NCBI RefSeq assembly: GCF_000210295.1
Contig: NC_026741.1
Span: 1,364,001 to 1,428,000 of the forward strand
Direction of reading: 5' to 3'
DNA length: 64,000 nucleotides
Origin: Trypanosoma brucei gambiense DAL972
Lineage: Eukaryota > Euglenozoa > Kinetoplastea > Trypanosomatida > Trypanosomatidae
Position 1 is the stretch's first letter; each line of letters begins with the position of its first letter. The position numbers and the translations under genes are program-made. The notes under the pieces are model-generated. The model worked only from the letters and a program-made list of their open reading frames with translations. It had not been told where the DNA came from and made no database searches. Shown here one piece after another: positions 19,462 to 29,919 of this stretch.

Positions 19462-20583
19462 TATTAGCTAACAACCTCCCCTTCACTAAATCACCCGCCT
19501 CCAGAAGTTATTCTGTTCCCTTGTGTGCTTGCCGTGCTGCTGATTTCCTTCTCGCTTTTGTCCAAACTACTGCTTTCGTGTACAGGCCTAGCTAACTTAT
19601 GACCAACAAAACAGGAGTAGAGGGGCGAAGGAAGCACTTCACGAAAATCTGCATATGCAACCATCACAAAAAGGGGGAAATACCGGCATGAGTTAATATG
19701 GGACAGTTGCATTGTCCAAACTGTTGGGGTGGGAGGCTCTCCTGACTCACTGAGGAATAAACAAGGCGGGAAACAGTCACCGCAACAAACGCCTTGTTTC
19801 CCCAGGTCAGTAGAGCAGTGCAGCAACCAATCACTTGAAATGCTCGCCCACACTCCCGTTCGACGCACCGTACGAATTTCCCCACATTTCCAGGTCATAG
19901 TTGCCGTTTGTAGCGGTGGAAACAAACTCTACACACCTGCTCACGATGTTCCCACGCCTCGCAAGCGAAGATAGGAAGAAAATAAATAAACTGAATACTG
20001 AAAGTTGTTGGGATTAATTTTTTTTTTATAAAAAAAATAAGTAATAGTGTCTTCGTTTGTGCACACACAGAAACACATGATACGCTAAGCTCCCAACTTC
20101 AAGCAACGGAACTAGCTGTAATGACTTATCACAGCGCTTTACTTCCTCCTTGTTGTTGTTCACTACTAATGAAGGAGATTACGGTACCAACATCCAACGG
20201 CAGGGGTACGTAACTCCAATTGATGCGAAAGAAACTGTCATGGAGGAAAACGCTAATAAAAACAGTAGTGAGAAGATTCAAAAACAATAGAGGGGGGGGA
20301 CTACGATATTTGATCGGTGACGTTCTGTCTGCTTTGAAAATATAGAAGGGAGTGAAGAAAGCTTATGCACTTGAAAGAAGGAAAGTAGCAAGATAGAGAA
20401 CGCTAAATGCGATGAATGCTGCCGGGACCACCGCTGTGGATCATCCGTAATTCTACTATGTTGAAGACATCCCTGTAAGTGTAACAACTACATTGTAAGA
20501 ACTGCCTATTTTCCAATAATGAGGAAGCCACACCCCTGCACTTCCAAAACAAATAATCGTAGATATATATATATATATATATA
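19462..20583 (-). other. Intergenic region with 321-bp duplicated element
   Basis: Between CRK4 stop and UFM1 start. Contains copy A of the duplication (19662-19982), poly-T/poly-A at 20017-20038, and the (TA)n tract touching the kinase stop codon. Confidence 0.6.
19662..19982 (-). repeat. 321-bp perfect duplication, copy A
   Basis: Base-for-base identical to 26089-26409 as far as I can read, in the same orientation, 6427 bp apart. Read on the minus strand it opens with a pyrimidine tract (TTTTCTTCCTATCTTC), candidate AGs, and then a first ATG at 19898. That ATG opens a 135-aa frame (19898 to 19491) whose first 79 residues are shared exactly with a 103-aa frame in copy B. A 10-bp inverted repeat (19759-19768 with 19790-19799) can form a hairpin. 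The element could be a duplicated short gene with its splice acceptor, a structured RNA, or a mobile fragment. No terminal repeats or poly-A tail typical of RIME/ingi are seen. Confidence 0.9.
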
Positions 20584-20584
20584 T
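20563..20584. repeat. (TA)n tract at kinase stop codon
   Basis: Uninterrupted TA dinucleotides abut the TAA stop (20584-20586, minus strand) of the CDK gene, so length changes fall at the very start of its 3' UTR. Confidence 0.85.
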
Positions 20585-21978
20585 TACGGATGTACACTGT
20601 GTTCTCGAAGTGATTGGCGTAACATGGAAGCCATGACATCAAGCGGCCGCTGCATTAGTGCCACTGTGTTACTGACAAAAGGATGGGACAGCGCCTCCTG
20701 AACCGACATCCTCTGTGACGGCTCATAACGGATCAGCCTCCGTAGAAAATCAGTACCTTCAACACCCACGCGTCCCTGGAAGCCGGATGCTTTCACATAC
20801 TCATCGAATGCGGATGGAAAACACAACTCCGGCGGGAAATGATACAGCTCGTCCCTGGGGTCCGCAACACAACCACTCTCTCCATCAATACCTACACGCA
20901 TTACGGCGGAGAGGTGTGAGGTGCCTGTTGCAGTTTTTTGCACATTAGGGAGATTCCTCTCGTGCTGTTTTTGGACACCCCGTGAATTCTTTGTTTTTTT
21001 TCCATTTTCTGCAGGTTCCCCCCTGGCCAATTCGGCTGCAGCCTTGAGAAGTTGTACGGCCTTGGGGCAATTTTTCATAGATGGCCACGTCTCAGGTGTG
21101 GGCGTGCCAAGCAGCTTGAACGTCTTGAGCAACTGATCTACATCGGTATTTCCGCGTATTAATGGGGCGCCCGTAACCATTTCTGCGAAGATACAGCCAA
21201 CCGACCACAGGTCAACGGCGAAACCGTACATTGCAGATCCCAGCAGCGCATCAGGGCTACGATACCAGAGGGATGCCACGTCGTGAGAGTACTTTTTTAC
21301 TGGGATACTCTCTATACGGGCCATCCCATAATCACCCAACTTAATTACCAACTGTGAAGTCGGAGTGGTTGAGCCAGAGGGGACAGTACCATCGGCTCCA
21401 TGGTCCTCCGAAGCGATCCTGGCGTTAGGGTTTTCGGTGGGGTCTGCATTCTTGGGGCAGTTGGCTGCCCCATCACTGTCGTCCCAGTGCCCTCGCGTAT
21501 TAACTACTTCCGTTTCCCTACTAGAGACTGGCATTTCACTGCCCTCAGACCCTGATATTCCGTCAACCCTAACAAAAATGTTGTCTGGTTTCAAGTCTCG
21601 GTGCACGACACTCCGCTGATGCATGTACCGAAGGCCCAGGAGGACTTGTTTGAGAATTTCCTTAACCTGTGCGCGCACTCTGGAGGCGTGTTTGTGCATG
21701 AATCTCCTAAGATCATATTCGCAGTACTCAAAAATAAGAGTAAGTTTTGGCGGCTCGAAAAGCACGTCATAGAGTCGCACGATATTATTATGCTTTAGAA
21801 CCTTAAGAAGCGCAATCTCCCGTATGGCGGTCGATGGTGCACCATCATCCTCACTGCCGACGATAATGCGTTTATACGCAACAATCTGACCGGTGGCCAA
21901 CTCCCTCGCCTTGTACACCACTCCATAGGTTCCTTCGCCAAGCTTTCCAATGCATTGCAGTCTGTTGACAGTTGACAT
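20584..21978 (-). CDS. CRK4: Divergent cyclin-dependent kinase (CRK family)
   Basis: 464 aa protein kinase of the CDK group. Glycine loop GEGTYG (14-19), catalytic Lys36 in VAYKR, cyclin-binding helix motif PSTAIRE-like (A-PSTAIRE, 47-54), HRDLKPDN (126-133), and D257LWSVGC. Unusual points: DFG is DYG (216-218), APE is SPD (241-243), and the T-loop Thr equivalent appears to be Ser231. Two long low-complexity inserts break the domain: residues ~141-208 between the catalytic loop and DYG, and ~312-378 in the C-lobe, so the protein is about 160 residues longer than a minimal CDK. T. brucei CRK4 is described as a CDK with inserts, and its locus from memory fits, so the symbol is likely but not certain. 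Start at ATG 21978, with no upstream extension needed. Confidence 0.9.
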   Translation of the reverse strand: MSTVNRLQCIGKLGEGTYGVVYKARELATGQIVAYKRIIVGSEDDGAPSTAIREIALLKVLKHNNIVRLYDVLFEPPKLTLIFEYCEYDLRRFMHKHASRVRAQVKEILKQVLLGLRYMHQRSVVHRDLKPDNIFVRVDGISGSEGSEMPVSSRETEVVNTRGHWDDSDGAANCPKNADPTENPNARIASEDHGADGTVPSGSTTPTSQLVIKLGDYGMARIESIPVKKYSHDVASLWYRSPDALLGSAMYGFAVDLWSVGCIFAEMVTGAPLIRGNTDVDQLLKTFKLLGTPTPETWPSMKNCPKAVQLLKAAAELARGEPAENGKKTKNSRGVQKQHERNLPNVQKTATGTSHLSAVMRVGIDGESGCVADPRDELYHFPPELCFPSAFDEYVKASGFQGRVGVEGTDFLRRLIRYEPSQRMSVQEALSHPFVSNTVALMQRPLDVMASMLRQSLREHSVHP

Positions 21979-22948
21979 TTACGAGGTTTGATTATATCCC
22001 CCACTCGTTGTATTTGTCCAGGTTATCGTATCCCCTTCGATCTCTAAGTTCGACACAGACGTTTTCTTTCCCTACGAACACGCACGTGTTTGTTTCTATA
22101 CTCTCTGATCGTTTTTCTACACTTTAAGTCCTTGATATTTTGGTTCACAATTGATACAACTGTAGTTGAGTAACATACGAAGAGGGTCAGGAGGATGTAA
22201 AAGGGGAGGACGGGTGATTCAATAAGTTTGCCAGCAAAAGACTTACAGTATGAACACGTAGTTTCTGCCGAATGTTGCAGCAACAACGGGAATATCGCCT
22301 GGTCCAAAAACAATGAGAACAGTAAGGGGGATGCAACACCCTCGGTTCATTCCTCTCCTTCACTGCTCTAACTCTTTTCCAACCTTCCTTCCGGGCACTT
22401 TTCTCCAAAGAAATCCGAAACTTCGTCGTCTTTGGCGACGGTTCTCGGAATTGAGGGAACATGATGCCCTGCAGGAACACTACCACTGGATAAAGTCGTA
22501 AAAGTACAAGATCACACTAAGTAAAAGAGTAATTAAAAAAAGCATGAGCAACGAGTCCCTCAGAACACAATAAACACGAGCGTGGCTGTCGATTCCTTAC
22601 CCCCAAATGACCCCAAACGGCGGTGAGATCTCGACACGTCCCCTGTTTAACCGCCAACTAGTCCAGCTCACTTCGCCAACGTTCTATGTTTTTGTCTATG
22701 CACGTTCAATTCGGAACGATCAAACCGAAGTGAACACTACTTTCACTGCATGAACGTGAAACCGTTCAATTCTATTACTCTTTACGTTCGCAATCCCCGT
22801 GTGGATGTAAGCACCGAACAGAATGGTTGTGCGTACAACCATAATATGAGCACCATGTAGCATTCCCCCATGGTGTAGTAAATACCGAGTCAAAGTAATT
22901 TTCTATATAGTTGTGGCAACACCAATGCCAGGGTTTGTGATAATGTGG
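21979..22948 (-). other. Intergenic region
   Basis: 3' UTR of the coiled-coil gene and 5' UTR of the kinase. The frames seen are short and non-ATG. No gene supported. Confidence 0.55.
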
Positions 22949-25774
22949 TTACGTCGCTGATACCCCTAATCTTGCTTCGTACGCACGAAGCCGGGCGGTT
23001 AGTTGTCCAATTGCTGCATCTTTCCTCCCAATAAGTGTGTGTGTATCGTGCAACTTCGAACTTAAATCTGTCAACTCTTCTTGCATCCTTCGATTGTCGT
23101 CCTCGTATGTTGCAAGTCTCGAGGACAGCAACCTCACTGTACCCTGCAATTCGCTATTCAACTGTTCGCGATGCCTACCCTCTTCTTGCAAACGCTCCTT
23201 CGCCGCTTCTGTTTGGCCCAACATTTCCTGTAGCTGAAGACGCTGCCGTTCCGCGTCCCGCTGAGTTTGCGCCATATCCTTTAGACATTGCGCTTTAGCC
23301 TTCTGCGCACGGCTAAGATCTGCACGGAGTGTGTTTAGCACGTCGTCAAGTCGATGTAAATCGTCCTCGCGGAGCAACTTCTCTTCTGCAAGTTGATCTC
23401 GCAGTGAACCCATAGATGTGTCAGCTTCCCGACGCAGCTGATTAACTTCCTCACGCAGTCGATGCAGTTCAGAGTCCTTGAGAGCAGCTGCCTCGTGCAC
23501 CTTTGTTGCATCATTATGTAGTTTCTCTGCTTCACGACGAAGTGCCAGGGCCTCTTCTTCATGTTGTTGTTTCTGCGTATGTAGCTGTCTCTCATGTTCC
23601 TTGGCCATTTCTGCAGCTTCCCTTGCATGTTGTCGAGCGTCGGCTTCGGAGGCTTCCAGAGCCTCCTCAAGTTCAGTGATTCGCTCACCTACCGCGGCGA
23701 GTTCGGAGTTCTTACGCTGCAACTCCTCTTCAAGTTCCTGTCGCCGCGTCTGTGTACGACGATGTGCCACTTTGGACTCTTCAGCAGCATCTCGTGATTC
23801 CTGAAGTTTTTCTGCCGTTTCCTTCAGTGCTTGTCGCTCGTCGTCAAGACGCCGCTCGCATGCCTTGTACCTTGCCTCTATTTCTTCCAACGCGTGCTGA
23901 AGACGTTGGCATTCTGCCTCTGCTTGGGTCTTCTGCAAATACAAGGCTGCTGTATTTTTCTCTAAACTAATTTGGCATTCAGTAACCTCTCGTTCACGTT
24001 TGTCATCCGCATGCTTGGCTTCTTCAAGAAGTCGCTTGTTCTCTGTCCGTAAATTTTGCAGTGCTTGTGCTTTTAGTGCGATTTCGTCCCGCAGTCGTTG
24101 TTCCTCCAGATCTCGCTGTAGCAACCGCTGCTTTAAATCTTCGACCTCAGCAGTACATTCACGCAACTGGGCTCGAAGTAACTCCTGGCTGTTTTGACGC
24201 TCTTGGGCCGCAGCCCGTTCTCGAGCACGACATTCTGCTCGAAATGCTTCCATTTCAGTGGCCAAGCGAGTGGCAGTGGTTTGCAACCCCTCCGCACGTA
24301 TCGTGACAAGGTCCCGTTCCGCTTCTGCATTAACCCGCGCTGCGTTTTCATCAGCATGCTGTCGACGCAAGGTATCGATTACGCTCTGTAATTGGCTGAC
24401 CTTAACATTGTGTAGGTCACGCAGCTCCTCACACTGGCGCGCTGTTTCTTCGCTCATTGCCTCTTTTTCCTGCCGTAGCTGCTCCACAGCCTGGTTCAGT
24501 GCCTGTATTGTTTTTTCCTCACCTTTTAGTGTCCTCTGCCTACCTTCCTTCACCTGCTGTTCCGCCTCGTCACGCTGTTTTCGCGCCTCCTGAATTTCCT
24601 CCTGCAACTTGGTCAATTCTTGCACATATGATTCTTTAATAGTTTCTTGCTCCTTTGCATGTCTCTCCTCCTGCTCACGCAATCGCTCAGCAAGGCCACG
24701 CTCGTGATCAAGTGCCTCCCGTCTCCACTCCTGCAGTTTGGCAGCGTCTTTCTCCATGCGAATCGTGAGTTCCTCATTCTGTGACGTCAACTCTTCAATA
24801 CGGCGCAAATACCTCTGCTTGAATTCCTGTTGCCGCTGACTTGCCGCAGCCCGCTCCTTTTCCAGAACAGCTTCAGCATCAGCGAGTCGTTCCTGTTGTT
24901 GCTGCAATTTATCTTCCAGTTCTTGTCGGCACGTAAGCTGTTGTTCATAATCTTCTCGAGTGGAGTGCACCATGGCCCGCAGACTGGTTATTTCCCTCCC
25001 TTGTTCTGCTATGAGGGATTCTGTCTGCTGCCTGTAGTTTTCCATGATTTCACTCTTTTCTTTCCGTTCTCGTTCCAACAGGGCGAGGAGCTGCTGCTTG
25101 CGCTGAATTGCCTCCTCCGTTATTCGCGTTTTCTCCTCCAAAACACTCTCGGACAACCGTTTGAGGACTGCTATTTGCTCCATTAGTCCCTGAATATGCT
25201 CAGCGTTGTCTTCGCGCAGCCCTTGCATTGCCTCTTCAAAATTACTGCGTGCACGACGATTCGTCTCTTGCTCTTGTGCGAGGGCCGCACGTAAGCTATC
25301 TATTTCCGCCGACTGCCTCGCGGCCTCCTCACGGGACTCCGCCAATTCTCGCTCCACATACACTAGCATCTCCCGTACCTCGACGTTTCGTAGCACTGAA
25401 CTGCCCTTCGCGCCGCCGCTATAATTTAAGTGAGCCGCTGCGTGTTGCCTATCACATAACACCGTGCAATGTAGATTTTCGGCGTCAAAATGTTCTGTTT
25501 CCCTTAGAGATGGTGTTGGTGTAAGAACGCTATCCGCAGGTTCTTCGTGCGATACCTCCAGCTCTGTCATCTTTCCGCTTTTCGCAGGCGTAACCATGAT
25601 CATCCCACCCATCTCACGTGCTTCATTGGTTGCTAGTGGCTGCTGTTCTCTGTAGGCAGTTAACCGGCCCTGCTTTGTGTCCGCGCTGCCAGCAATTCGG
25701 GCGAGGTTGTCGTTTGTAGAGCTGCCTTGTGAGCCAGAACCACAACCAGAGAACACGTCGGTGTGAAAAGACAT
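22949..25774 (-). CDS. Long coiled-coil protein (941 aa), unknown
   Basis: Start set at ATG 25774: a near-ideal acceptor (pyrimidine tract then CCACTCAG, AG at 25782-25783) lies 7 bases upstream and excludes the earlier in-frame codons. Residues 1-~125 are Ser/Thr/Gly-rich. From about 130 to 930 the protein is an almost continuous coiled coil rich in Glu, Gln, Arg, Leu and Ala (many ERERKEK, LRREVNQLRREAD-type heptads). It lacks a motor, kinase or membrane segment. The pattern is like cytoskeletal, basal-body or flagellar structural proteins, and also resembles myosin-tail-like low-specificity matches, so homology scores must be treated with care. Probably a filamentous scaffold; the specific function is unknown. 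Confidence 0.9.
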   Translation of the reverse strand: MSFHTDVFSGCGSGSQGSSTNDNLARIAGSADTKQGRLTAYREQQPLATNEAREMGGMIMVTPAKSGKMTELEVSHEEPADSVLTPTPSLRETEHFDAENLHCTVLCDRQHAAAHLNYSGGAKGSSVLRNVEVREMLVYVERELAESREEAARQSAEIDSLRAALAQEQETNRRARSNFEEAMQGLREDNAEHIQGLMEQIAVLKRLSESVLEEKTRITEEAIQRKQQLLALLERERKEKSEIMENYRQQTESLIAEQGREITSLRAMVHSTREDYEQQLTCRQELEDKLQQQQERLADAEAVLEKERAAASQRQQEFKQRYLRRIEELTSQNEELTIRMEKDAAKLQEWRREALDHERGLAERLREQEERHAKEQETIKESYVQELTKLQEEIQEARKQRDEAEQQVKEGRQRTLKGEEKTIQALNQAVEQLRQEKEAMSEETARQCEELRDLHNVKVSQLQSVIDTLRRQHADENAARVNAEAERDLVTIRAEGLQTTATRLATEMEAFRAECRARERAAAQERQNSQELLRAQLRECTAEVEDLKQRLLQRDLEEQRLRDEIALKAQALQNLRTENKRLLEEAKHADDKREREVTECQISLEKNTAALYLQKTQAEAECQRLQHALEEIEARYKACERRLDDERQALKETAEKLQESRDAAEESKVAHRRTQTRRQELEEELQRKNSELAAVGERITELEEALEASEADARQHAREAAEMAKEHERQLHTQKQQHEEEALALRREAEKLHNDATKVHEAAALKDSELHRLREEVNQLRREADTSMGSLRDQLAEEKLLREDDLHRLDDVLNTLRADLSRAQKAKAQCLKDMAQTQRDAERQRLQLQEMLGQTEAAKERLQEEGRHREQLNSELQGTVRLLSSRLATYEDDNRRMQEELTDLSSKLHDTHTLIGRKDAAIGQLTARLRAYEARLGVSAT

Positions 25775-25781
25775 TAAACTA

Positions 25782-25808
25782 CTGAGTGGAAAGGGTGTAA
25801 AGAAACAA
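25782..25808 (-). promoter_or_regulatory. Trans-splice acceptor of 941-aa gene
   Basis: Minus strand reads TTGTTTCTTTACACCCTTTCC then ACTCAG, 7 bases before the ATG. Confidence 0.7.
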
Positions 25809-27678
25809 ATGCGGGAGTAAAGTGAAATACAAGTAGACAGTCGGAACAAGAGACACTTACTCTAACATTCACCGCAACTAATTAAAAGGATGCTTGGACT
25901 TCAAATCTTCTTATTCCCAGGTGTTCGCAGCTCCATAACGTGGGATTATGATGAGTGGCCCTTGTGCGGGAGCTGCGAGGTCGACAAAAGCATGGCAAAA
26001 AACAAACAGAACGTCACAGCCACGCCTGCAAGTTAGAAAGTTGAGAATGACAGTTAGAATAGCAAACGTTAAGAAATGGAAGGAATCTCATCACAAAAAG
26101 GGGGAAATACCGGCATGAGTTAATATGGGACAGTTGCATTGTCCAAACTGTTGGGGTGGGAGGCTCTCCTGACTCACTGAGGAATAAACAAGGCGGGAAA
26201 CAGTCACCGCAACAAACGCCTTGTTTCCCCAGGTCAGTAGAGCAGTGCAGCAACCAATCACTTGAAATGCTCGCCCACACTCCCGTTCGACGCACCGTAC
26301 GAATTTCCCCACATTTCCAGGTCATAGTTGCCGTTTGTAGCGGTGGAAACAAACTCTACACACCTGCTCACGATGTTCCCACGCCTCGCAAGCGAAGATA
26401 GGAAGAAAAAAAAACGAGTATAGAAAAGACCCCTCCTCACACACTCTGCGAGTCGCCAGGCACATACAGACAATACTGCTGTTGGTGCTGCCGTACTTGC
26501 TGACTTCGTTTGATTTCCTCAGTAGTCAGATTTCGTCGTTAGAAAATAGAGTCACAGCTCTTCATGAGGCGGAAAATTTCACCGCACGTACGGCACTTTA
26601 GTAACTTGTGCGTGCAACCCTCTTTTTACCAGGCAAGTGTAATCAGTCCATTTCTCAGTTTTTGAAGGGAAAGGAGTAGCACTAAACACAGTACACTGTG
26701 TGAGTGATCCGGCCCTCTCATTGTAACAAAAGCGTGTACGGCCATAAATGTCAATTGTGTGTGGTCTTTCCACTATCGTGCCCAACAATTTTTGGGGAAG
26801 AGATAGCACGTGAGTCTTGCCCGCAAAATGGCAAAAGAGCACCACGTACAAATTGCGGGGCAAGATGTATCTCAGCAGGGGGGGGGGTAAACAACCCACC
26901 GGGGGCGTTCAGCCATTGGTGTTGGCACCGTGCAGTGAACCATGCCTGTGTAGCGGTGGGGAAGCCTCCGGCATAACCAAAGGAGTTTGCCAATCAGTCG
27001 TTTATTTCCTAGTTAAAGCCGAATCAATGTTACACAACTCTTTGCGGTTCCATGTCACTAACTTCCTAAATGACAAGGGTCTCCCCTGTAAGTTCGAAAG
27101 TGAACGTATGGAAAGTGAGCACCCGTCACCCACCCTCCAACACACACGTAAATAGAGCGTATATGATTATCCAACAAAAACTGCAGACAAAAGGGTAAAG
27201 TACAAATATCGTTATCCCCTCCTAAGAGGAAGTAACGCAGTACAGGGTAAAAACTGTCTTGCCTTCAGAGACGCACCTTGAGCACCCATAGCGTTTGGGT
27301 CTGTGTTTCGGGCGTTTGTGGTAGGTTGGTGATACTTCGATCATTGAGAACAAACCTTCAAGTCACCTTATATGCAAAACGCTGCCAGCGGAACCGCCAT
27401 ACTACTGTATAAAATCTAAATTGCACTGCACTCTGCAAGTGATGAGCGCTTATCGTAGAACACCGAACTGAGAAAAGTGCCGAAACTATGTTATATCTGA
27501 CAGGTGACATTACATGGTGTGTGAGAAATTACTAGGGAAATAGCAGCAACACAAAATAAAACAACCAACAATATCTGAGGAGATATGATGAACTAACCGA
27601 ACGACGAACAAAACTTCATTACGTTCGATTTCTGGAAGTAAAAGACATTGTTGACTTCAACTAAAATAGAGGTGAACA
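25809..27678 (-). other. Intergenic region with 321-bp element
   Basis: Contains copy B of the duplication (26089-26409) and a G10 run near 26878-26887. No other supportable gene; the frames at 26579-26899, 26704-26976 and 26817-27155 are low-confidence noise. Confidence 0.55.
26089..26409 (-). repeat. 321-bp perfect duplication, copy B
   Basis: Identical to 19662-19982. Its minus-strand ATG at 26325 opens a 103-aa frame (to 26014) that shares 79 residues with copy A and then diverges at the repeat boundary. It lies 315 bases upstream of the 941-aa coiled-coil start. Copy A lies 201 bases upstream of UFM1, so both copies sit in the same position relative to a following gene. Confidence 0.9.
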
Positions 27679-29565
27679 TCAATTAGGTTTGCTGAAAACA
27701 GTACTCACTCCCTCCAGACGATGCACTAAATCGGTGGCGCGCTGCTTCCACAACGCCCCCGTATCCCTAAAAAAAACTCCACGGTAGTCTCGTTCAAGTA
27801 TTGCCCCTTGGGCCTCCACCGCCTCAACCATCCTCCGCGTGTGTTGCAGCAACTCCATCTTTGGCTCATACTGAGGGGATTTGGTTGACAGTACGCACTT
27901 CTCGCTGGTACCGCCGCTCGTTTGGAAGTTTCCCGGAAGTTCTGCGCTGCAGGAAAGTAACCCGGACCAAGACACAACTTTCGACCAGACGTGCTGAACA
28001 ATGCTACTGGCACTTCCAATTCCCCTTTCTTGTCGGCTGACTGGCTTGGAAAGCAGTTCTGGGATAAAATAACGATGTGTGCGGTTCTTGTTTTCAATAT
28101 CATCTTTCAGCGAGTTACGTAGCTGAAAAACGCGCTCCCTTAAACGCCAGTAACTCTCAAATCCTGCCGCCAGTGCTCCCCGTTCCTCTAATGTAAAAAC
28201 AGGCCCTACGGAGGTGCCAAGATTTTCTGTTTGGGGACGCCTTAGTTCCTTGAGCATTTCAAACACTGCCGCTGCTTCCGACACGCATTCGTTGTACTCG
28301 GCACTATAGCGTGAAAATGCGGTAATGTCATCCTCTGTGACACATTCGGACCAATAAAGAATCAGTGAGTCCCTCATGTACCGAAATTCACATATTGATG
28401 GTCGAAAGACTATAGTAGCTTGGTCCGACCTTCCACAGGCTAAAGATACTCCAAGGCGCTCCAGTTGTTCGACCTCCGAATTCAGTTCATCGATGAACTC
28501 TCTGAGTGCTTTATAGTACGCTGGAAGAAGAAGCCGTCGATTTAGTCTCTGGTCATGGAATGTGTATTCATGGTCGTAGAATAGGTTTAGCTGACTCTGA
28601 TGTCTTAGAAAGACACTTCGGACGTCATGAATCTCGTACACGGTCACTCGCACTGTCCGCGCGCGCCTCATAGCGGGGCGCGGCTCGTTATATGTTGCAG
28701 AAAACGGCTCGGGTAAAACACGCTCTTGCCGCTCGAGCAATGGCTGAGTGGGTTCCAACCTATGTGCCTCGGCTGTCCACTTGAAATCATCTTGCAATTG
28801 GTCACAACTCCCATTGCTGTCTCCTTCATCGGTGCCACATTGTACGTCTTCGTGAATGACATAACCACCCGCAGACGGGACTGTGCCCTCACCGTCAATT
28901 ACGCTAATGGCGTTTGACACCCAGGAAATAAGGACATCAAACGTCCGAAGGAACATAGCAAATGACATATTAACATAGAAAGTACTTCTTTCATCCTGAT
29001 TAACGGTACAGTTCTGTCTGCCGTTGCTCACAAGTGTGTGCCTTTCCTCCGTGCCCCCCAACCCTGGTTGAGGACATGGACCCCCGCCATGGCCACTAAC
29101 CTTACCTCTTACTACTCCGTCGAAAGTCCTTCTACCCAGTGTTGACACCGAGAAGGCAAAACCATACTTCTCGTTTATAGACCTTAGTACTGATCTTCCA
29201 TTTTCGAGTCGCCGAAGCAGAGAAAGTAAATACATTCTGTGTGAGTTCGATGGAGGACCCGAACCAGATGGTTCGATGACGACAGGAGTTTCGGTAAATA
29301 TTTTCTTAGAACCCGCGGAAAACGAGCTGCGAAAGTGCTCTATGGGAAACGATGCTGCCCCCAAAGCTACCGACTGCCCCGCGGCGCTACTGAAAGGTGT
29401 AAGAGGGCGCTCCCACACAAGACTGCACACACTATTTGTATCTACAACGAGAGCTTCGCATGTTTCCTTGAGTAGACCGATATCATACTTGGTGAAGTCG
29501 AGGTGATATGTTGCAAACCAAACTAAAGCCTCTGTGTTCCACTCTTTGGGGAAAATGGCAGCCAT
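27679..29565 (-). CDS. Unknown 628-aa protein
   Basis: The frame is open to a GTG at 29580; the first ATG is at 29565 (MAAIFPKEWN). The protein looks globular with several helical sections: WNTEALVWFATYHLDFTKYDIGLLKETCEAL near the N-terminus, MYLLSLLRRLENGRSVLRSINEKYGFAF, MFLRTFDVLISWVSNAISVID, then the central YKALREFIDELNSEVEQLERLG and a predicted helical C-terminus (LRERVFQLRNSLKDDIENKNR). There is no signal peptide, catalytic motif or clear membrane span. Low-complexity linkers at ~155-195 and ~225-285 break it into blocks. I do not recognise a family; the helical blocks could suit a vesicle-tethering or scaffold role, but that is speculation. Confidence 0.85.
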   Translation of the reverse strand: MAAIFPKEWNTEALVWFATYHLDFTKYDIGLLKETCEALVVDTNSVCSLVWERPLTPFSSAAGQSVALGAASFPIEHFRSSFSAGSKKIFTETPVVIEPSGSGPPSNSHRMYLLSLLRRLENGRSVLRSINEKYGFAFSVSTLGRRTFDGVVRGKVSGHGGGPCPQPGLGGTEERHTLVSNGRQNCTVNQDERSTFYVNMSFAMFLRTFDVLISWVSNAISVIDGEGTVPSAGGYVIHEDVQCGTDEGDSNGSCDQLQDDFKWTAEAHRLEPTQPLLERQERVLPEPFSATYNEPRPAMRRARTVRVTVYEIHDVRSVFLRHQSQLNLFYDHEYTFHDQRLNRRLLLPAYYKALREFIDELNSEVEQLERLGVSLACGRSDQATIVFRPSICEFRYMRDSLILYWSECVTEDDITAFSRYSAEYNECVSEAAAVFEMLKELRRPQTENLGTSVGPVFTLEERGALAAGFESYWRLRERVFQLRNSLKDDIENKNRTHRYFIPELLSKPVSRQERGIGSASSIVQHVWSKVVSWSGLLSCSAELPGNFQTSGGTSEKCVLSTKSPQYEPKMELLQHTRRMVEAVEAQGAILERDYRGVFFRDTGALWKQRATDLVHRLEGVSTVFSKPN

Positions 29566-29919
29566 TTTCGAAGCACACACCGATGGGACAGCGTCCGACC
29601 AACGTTAATTTGTGAGGAGACAAATCCACGGTACTGACCTTCAGTTTTGCTTGTGTTTTTCGTGTGTTGAGACAAAAACAAGTGATTATACAAATAAACT
29701 TTTTTTTTTAAATCACGAGGGGATAAATTTGTATACCTGCAGTGGCACGTGAAGATCCAAAGCCTTGTGTCAACCTCTCAATTACCCTAACACAACTTAT
29801 TGACGGGTCCCTATTGGAGGAAGGAGTTGTTATATCAGATGTCCCCCTTTACAGGTTTAACAGACATGTTTAAGGTCGTAAATGAGTAAATAATCACAAC
29901 TAAAACCGCACGTACCTGA
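29566..29919 (-). other. Intergenic region
   Basis: Short spacer with a T9 run (29700-29709). It holds the 3' UTR of the methyltransferase gene and the 5' UTR of the 628-aa gene. Confidence 0.5.

Noticed and set aside
19662..19982. 321-bp element as a RIME/ingi/SIDER retroposon
   Set aside because: No poly-A tail, target-site duplication or retroposon-like ends visible; cannot be excluded without a genome search.
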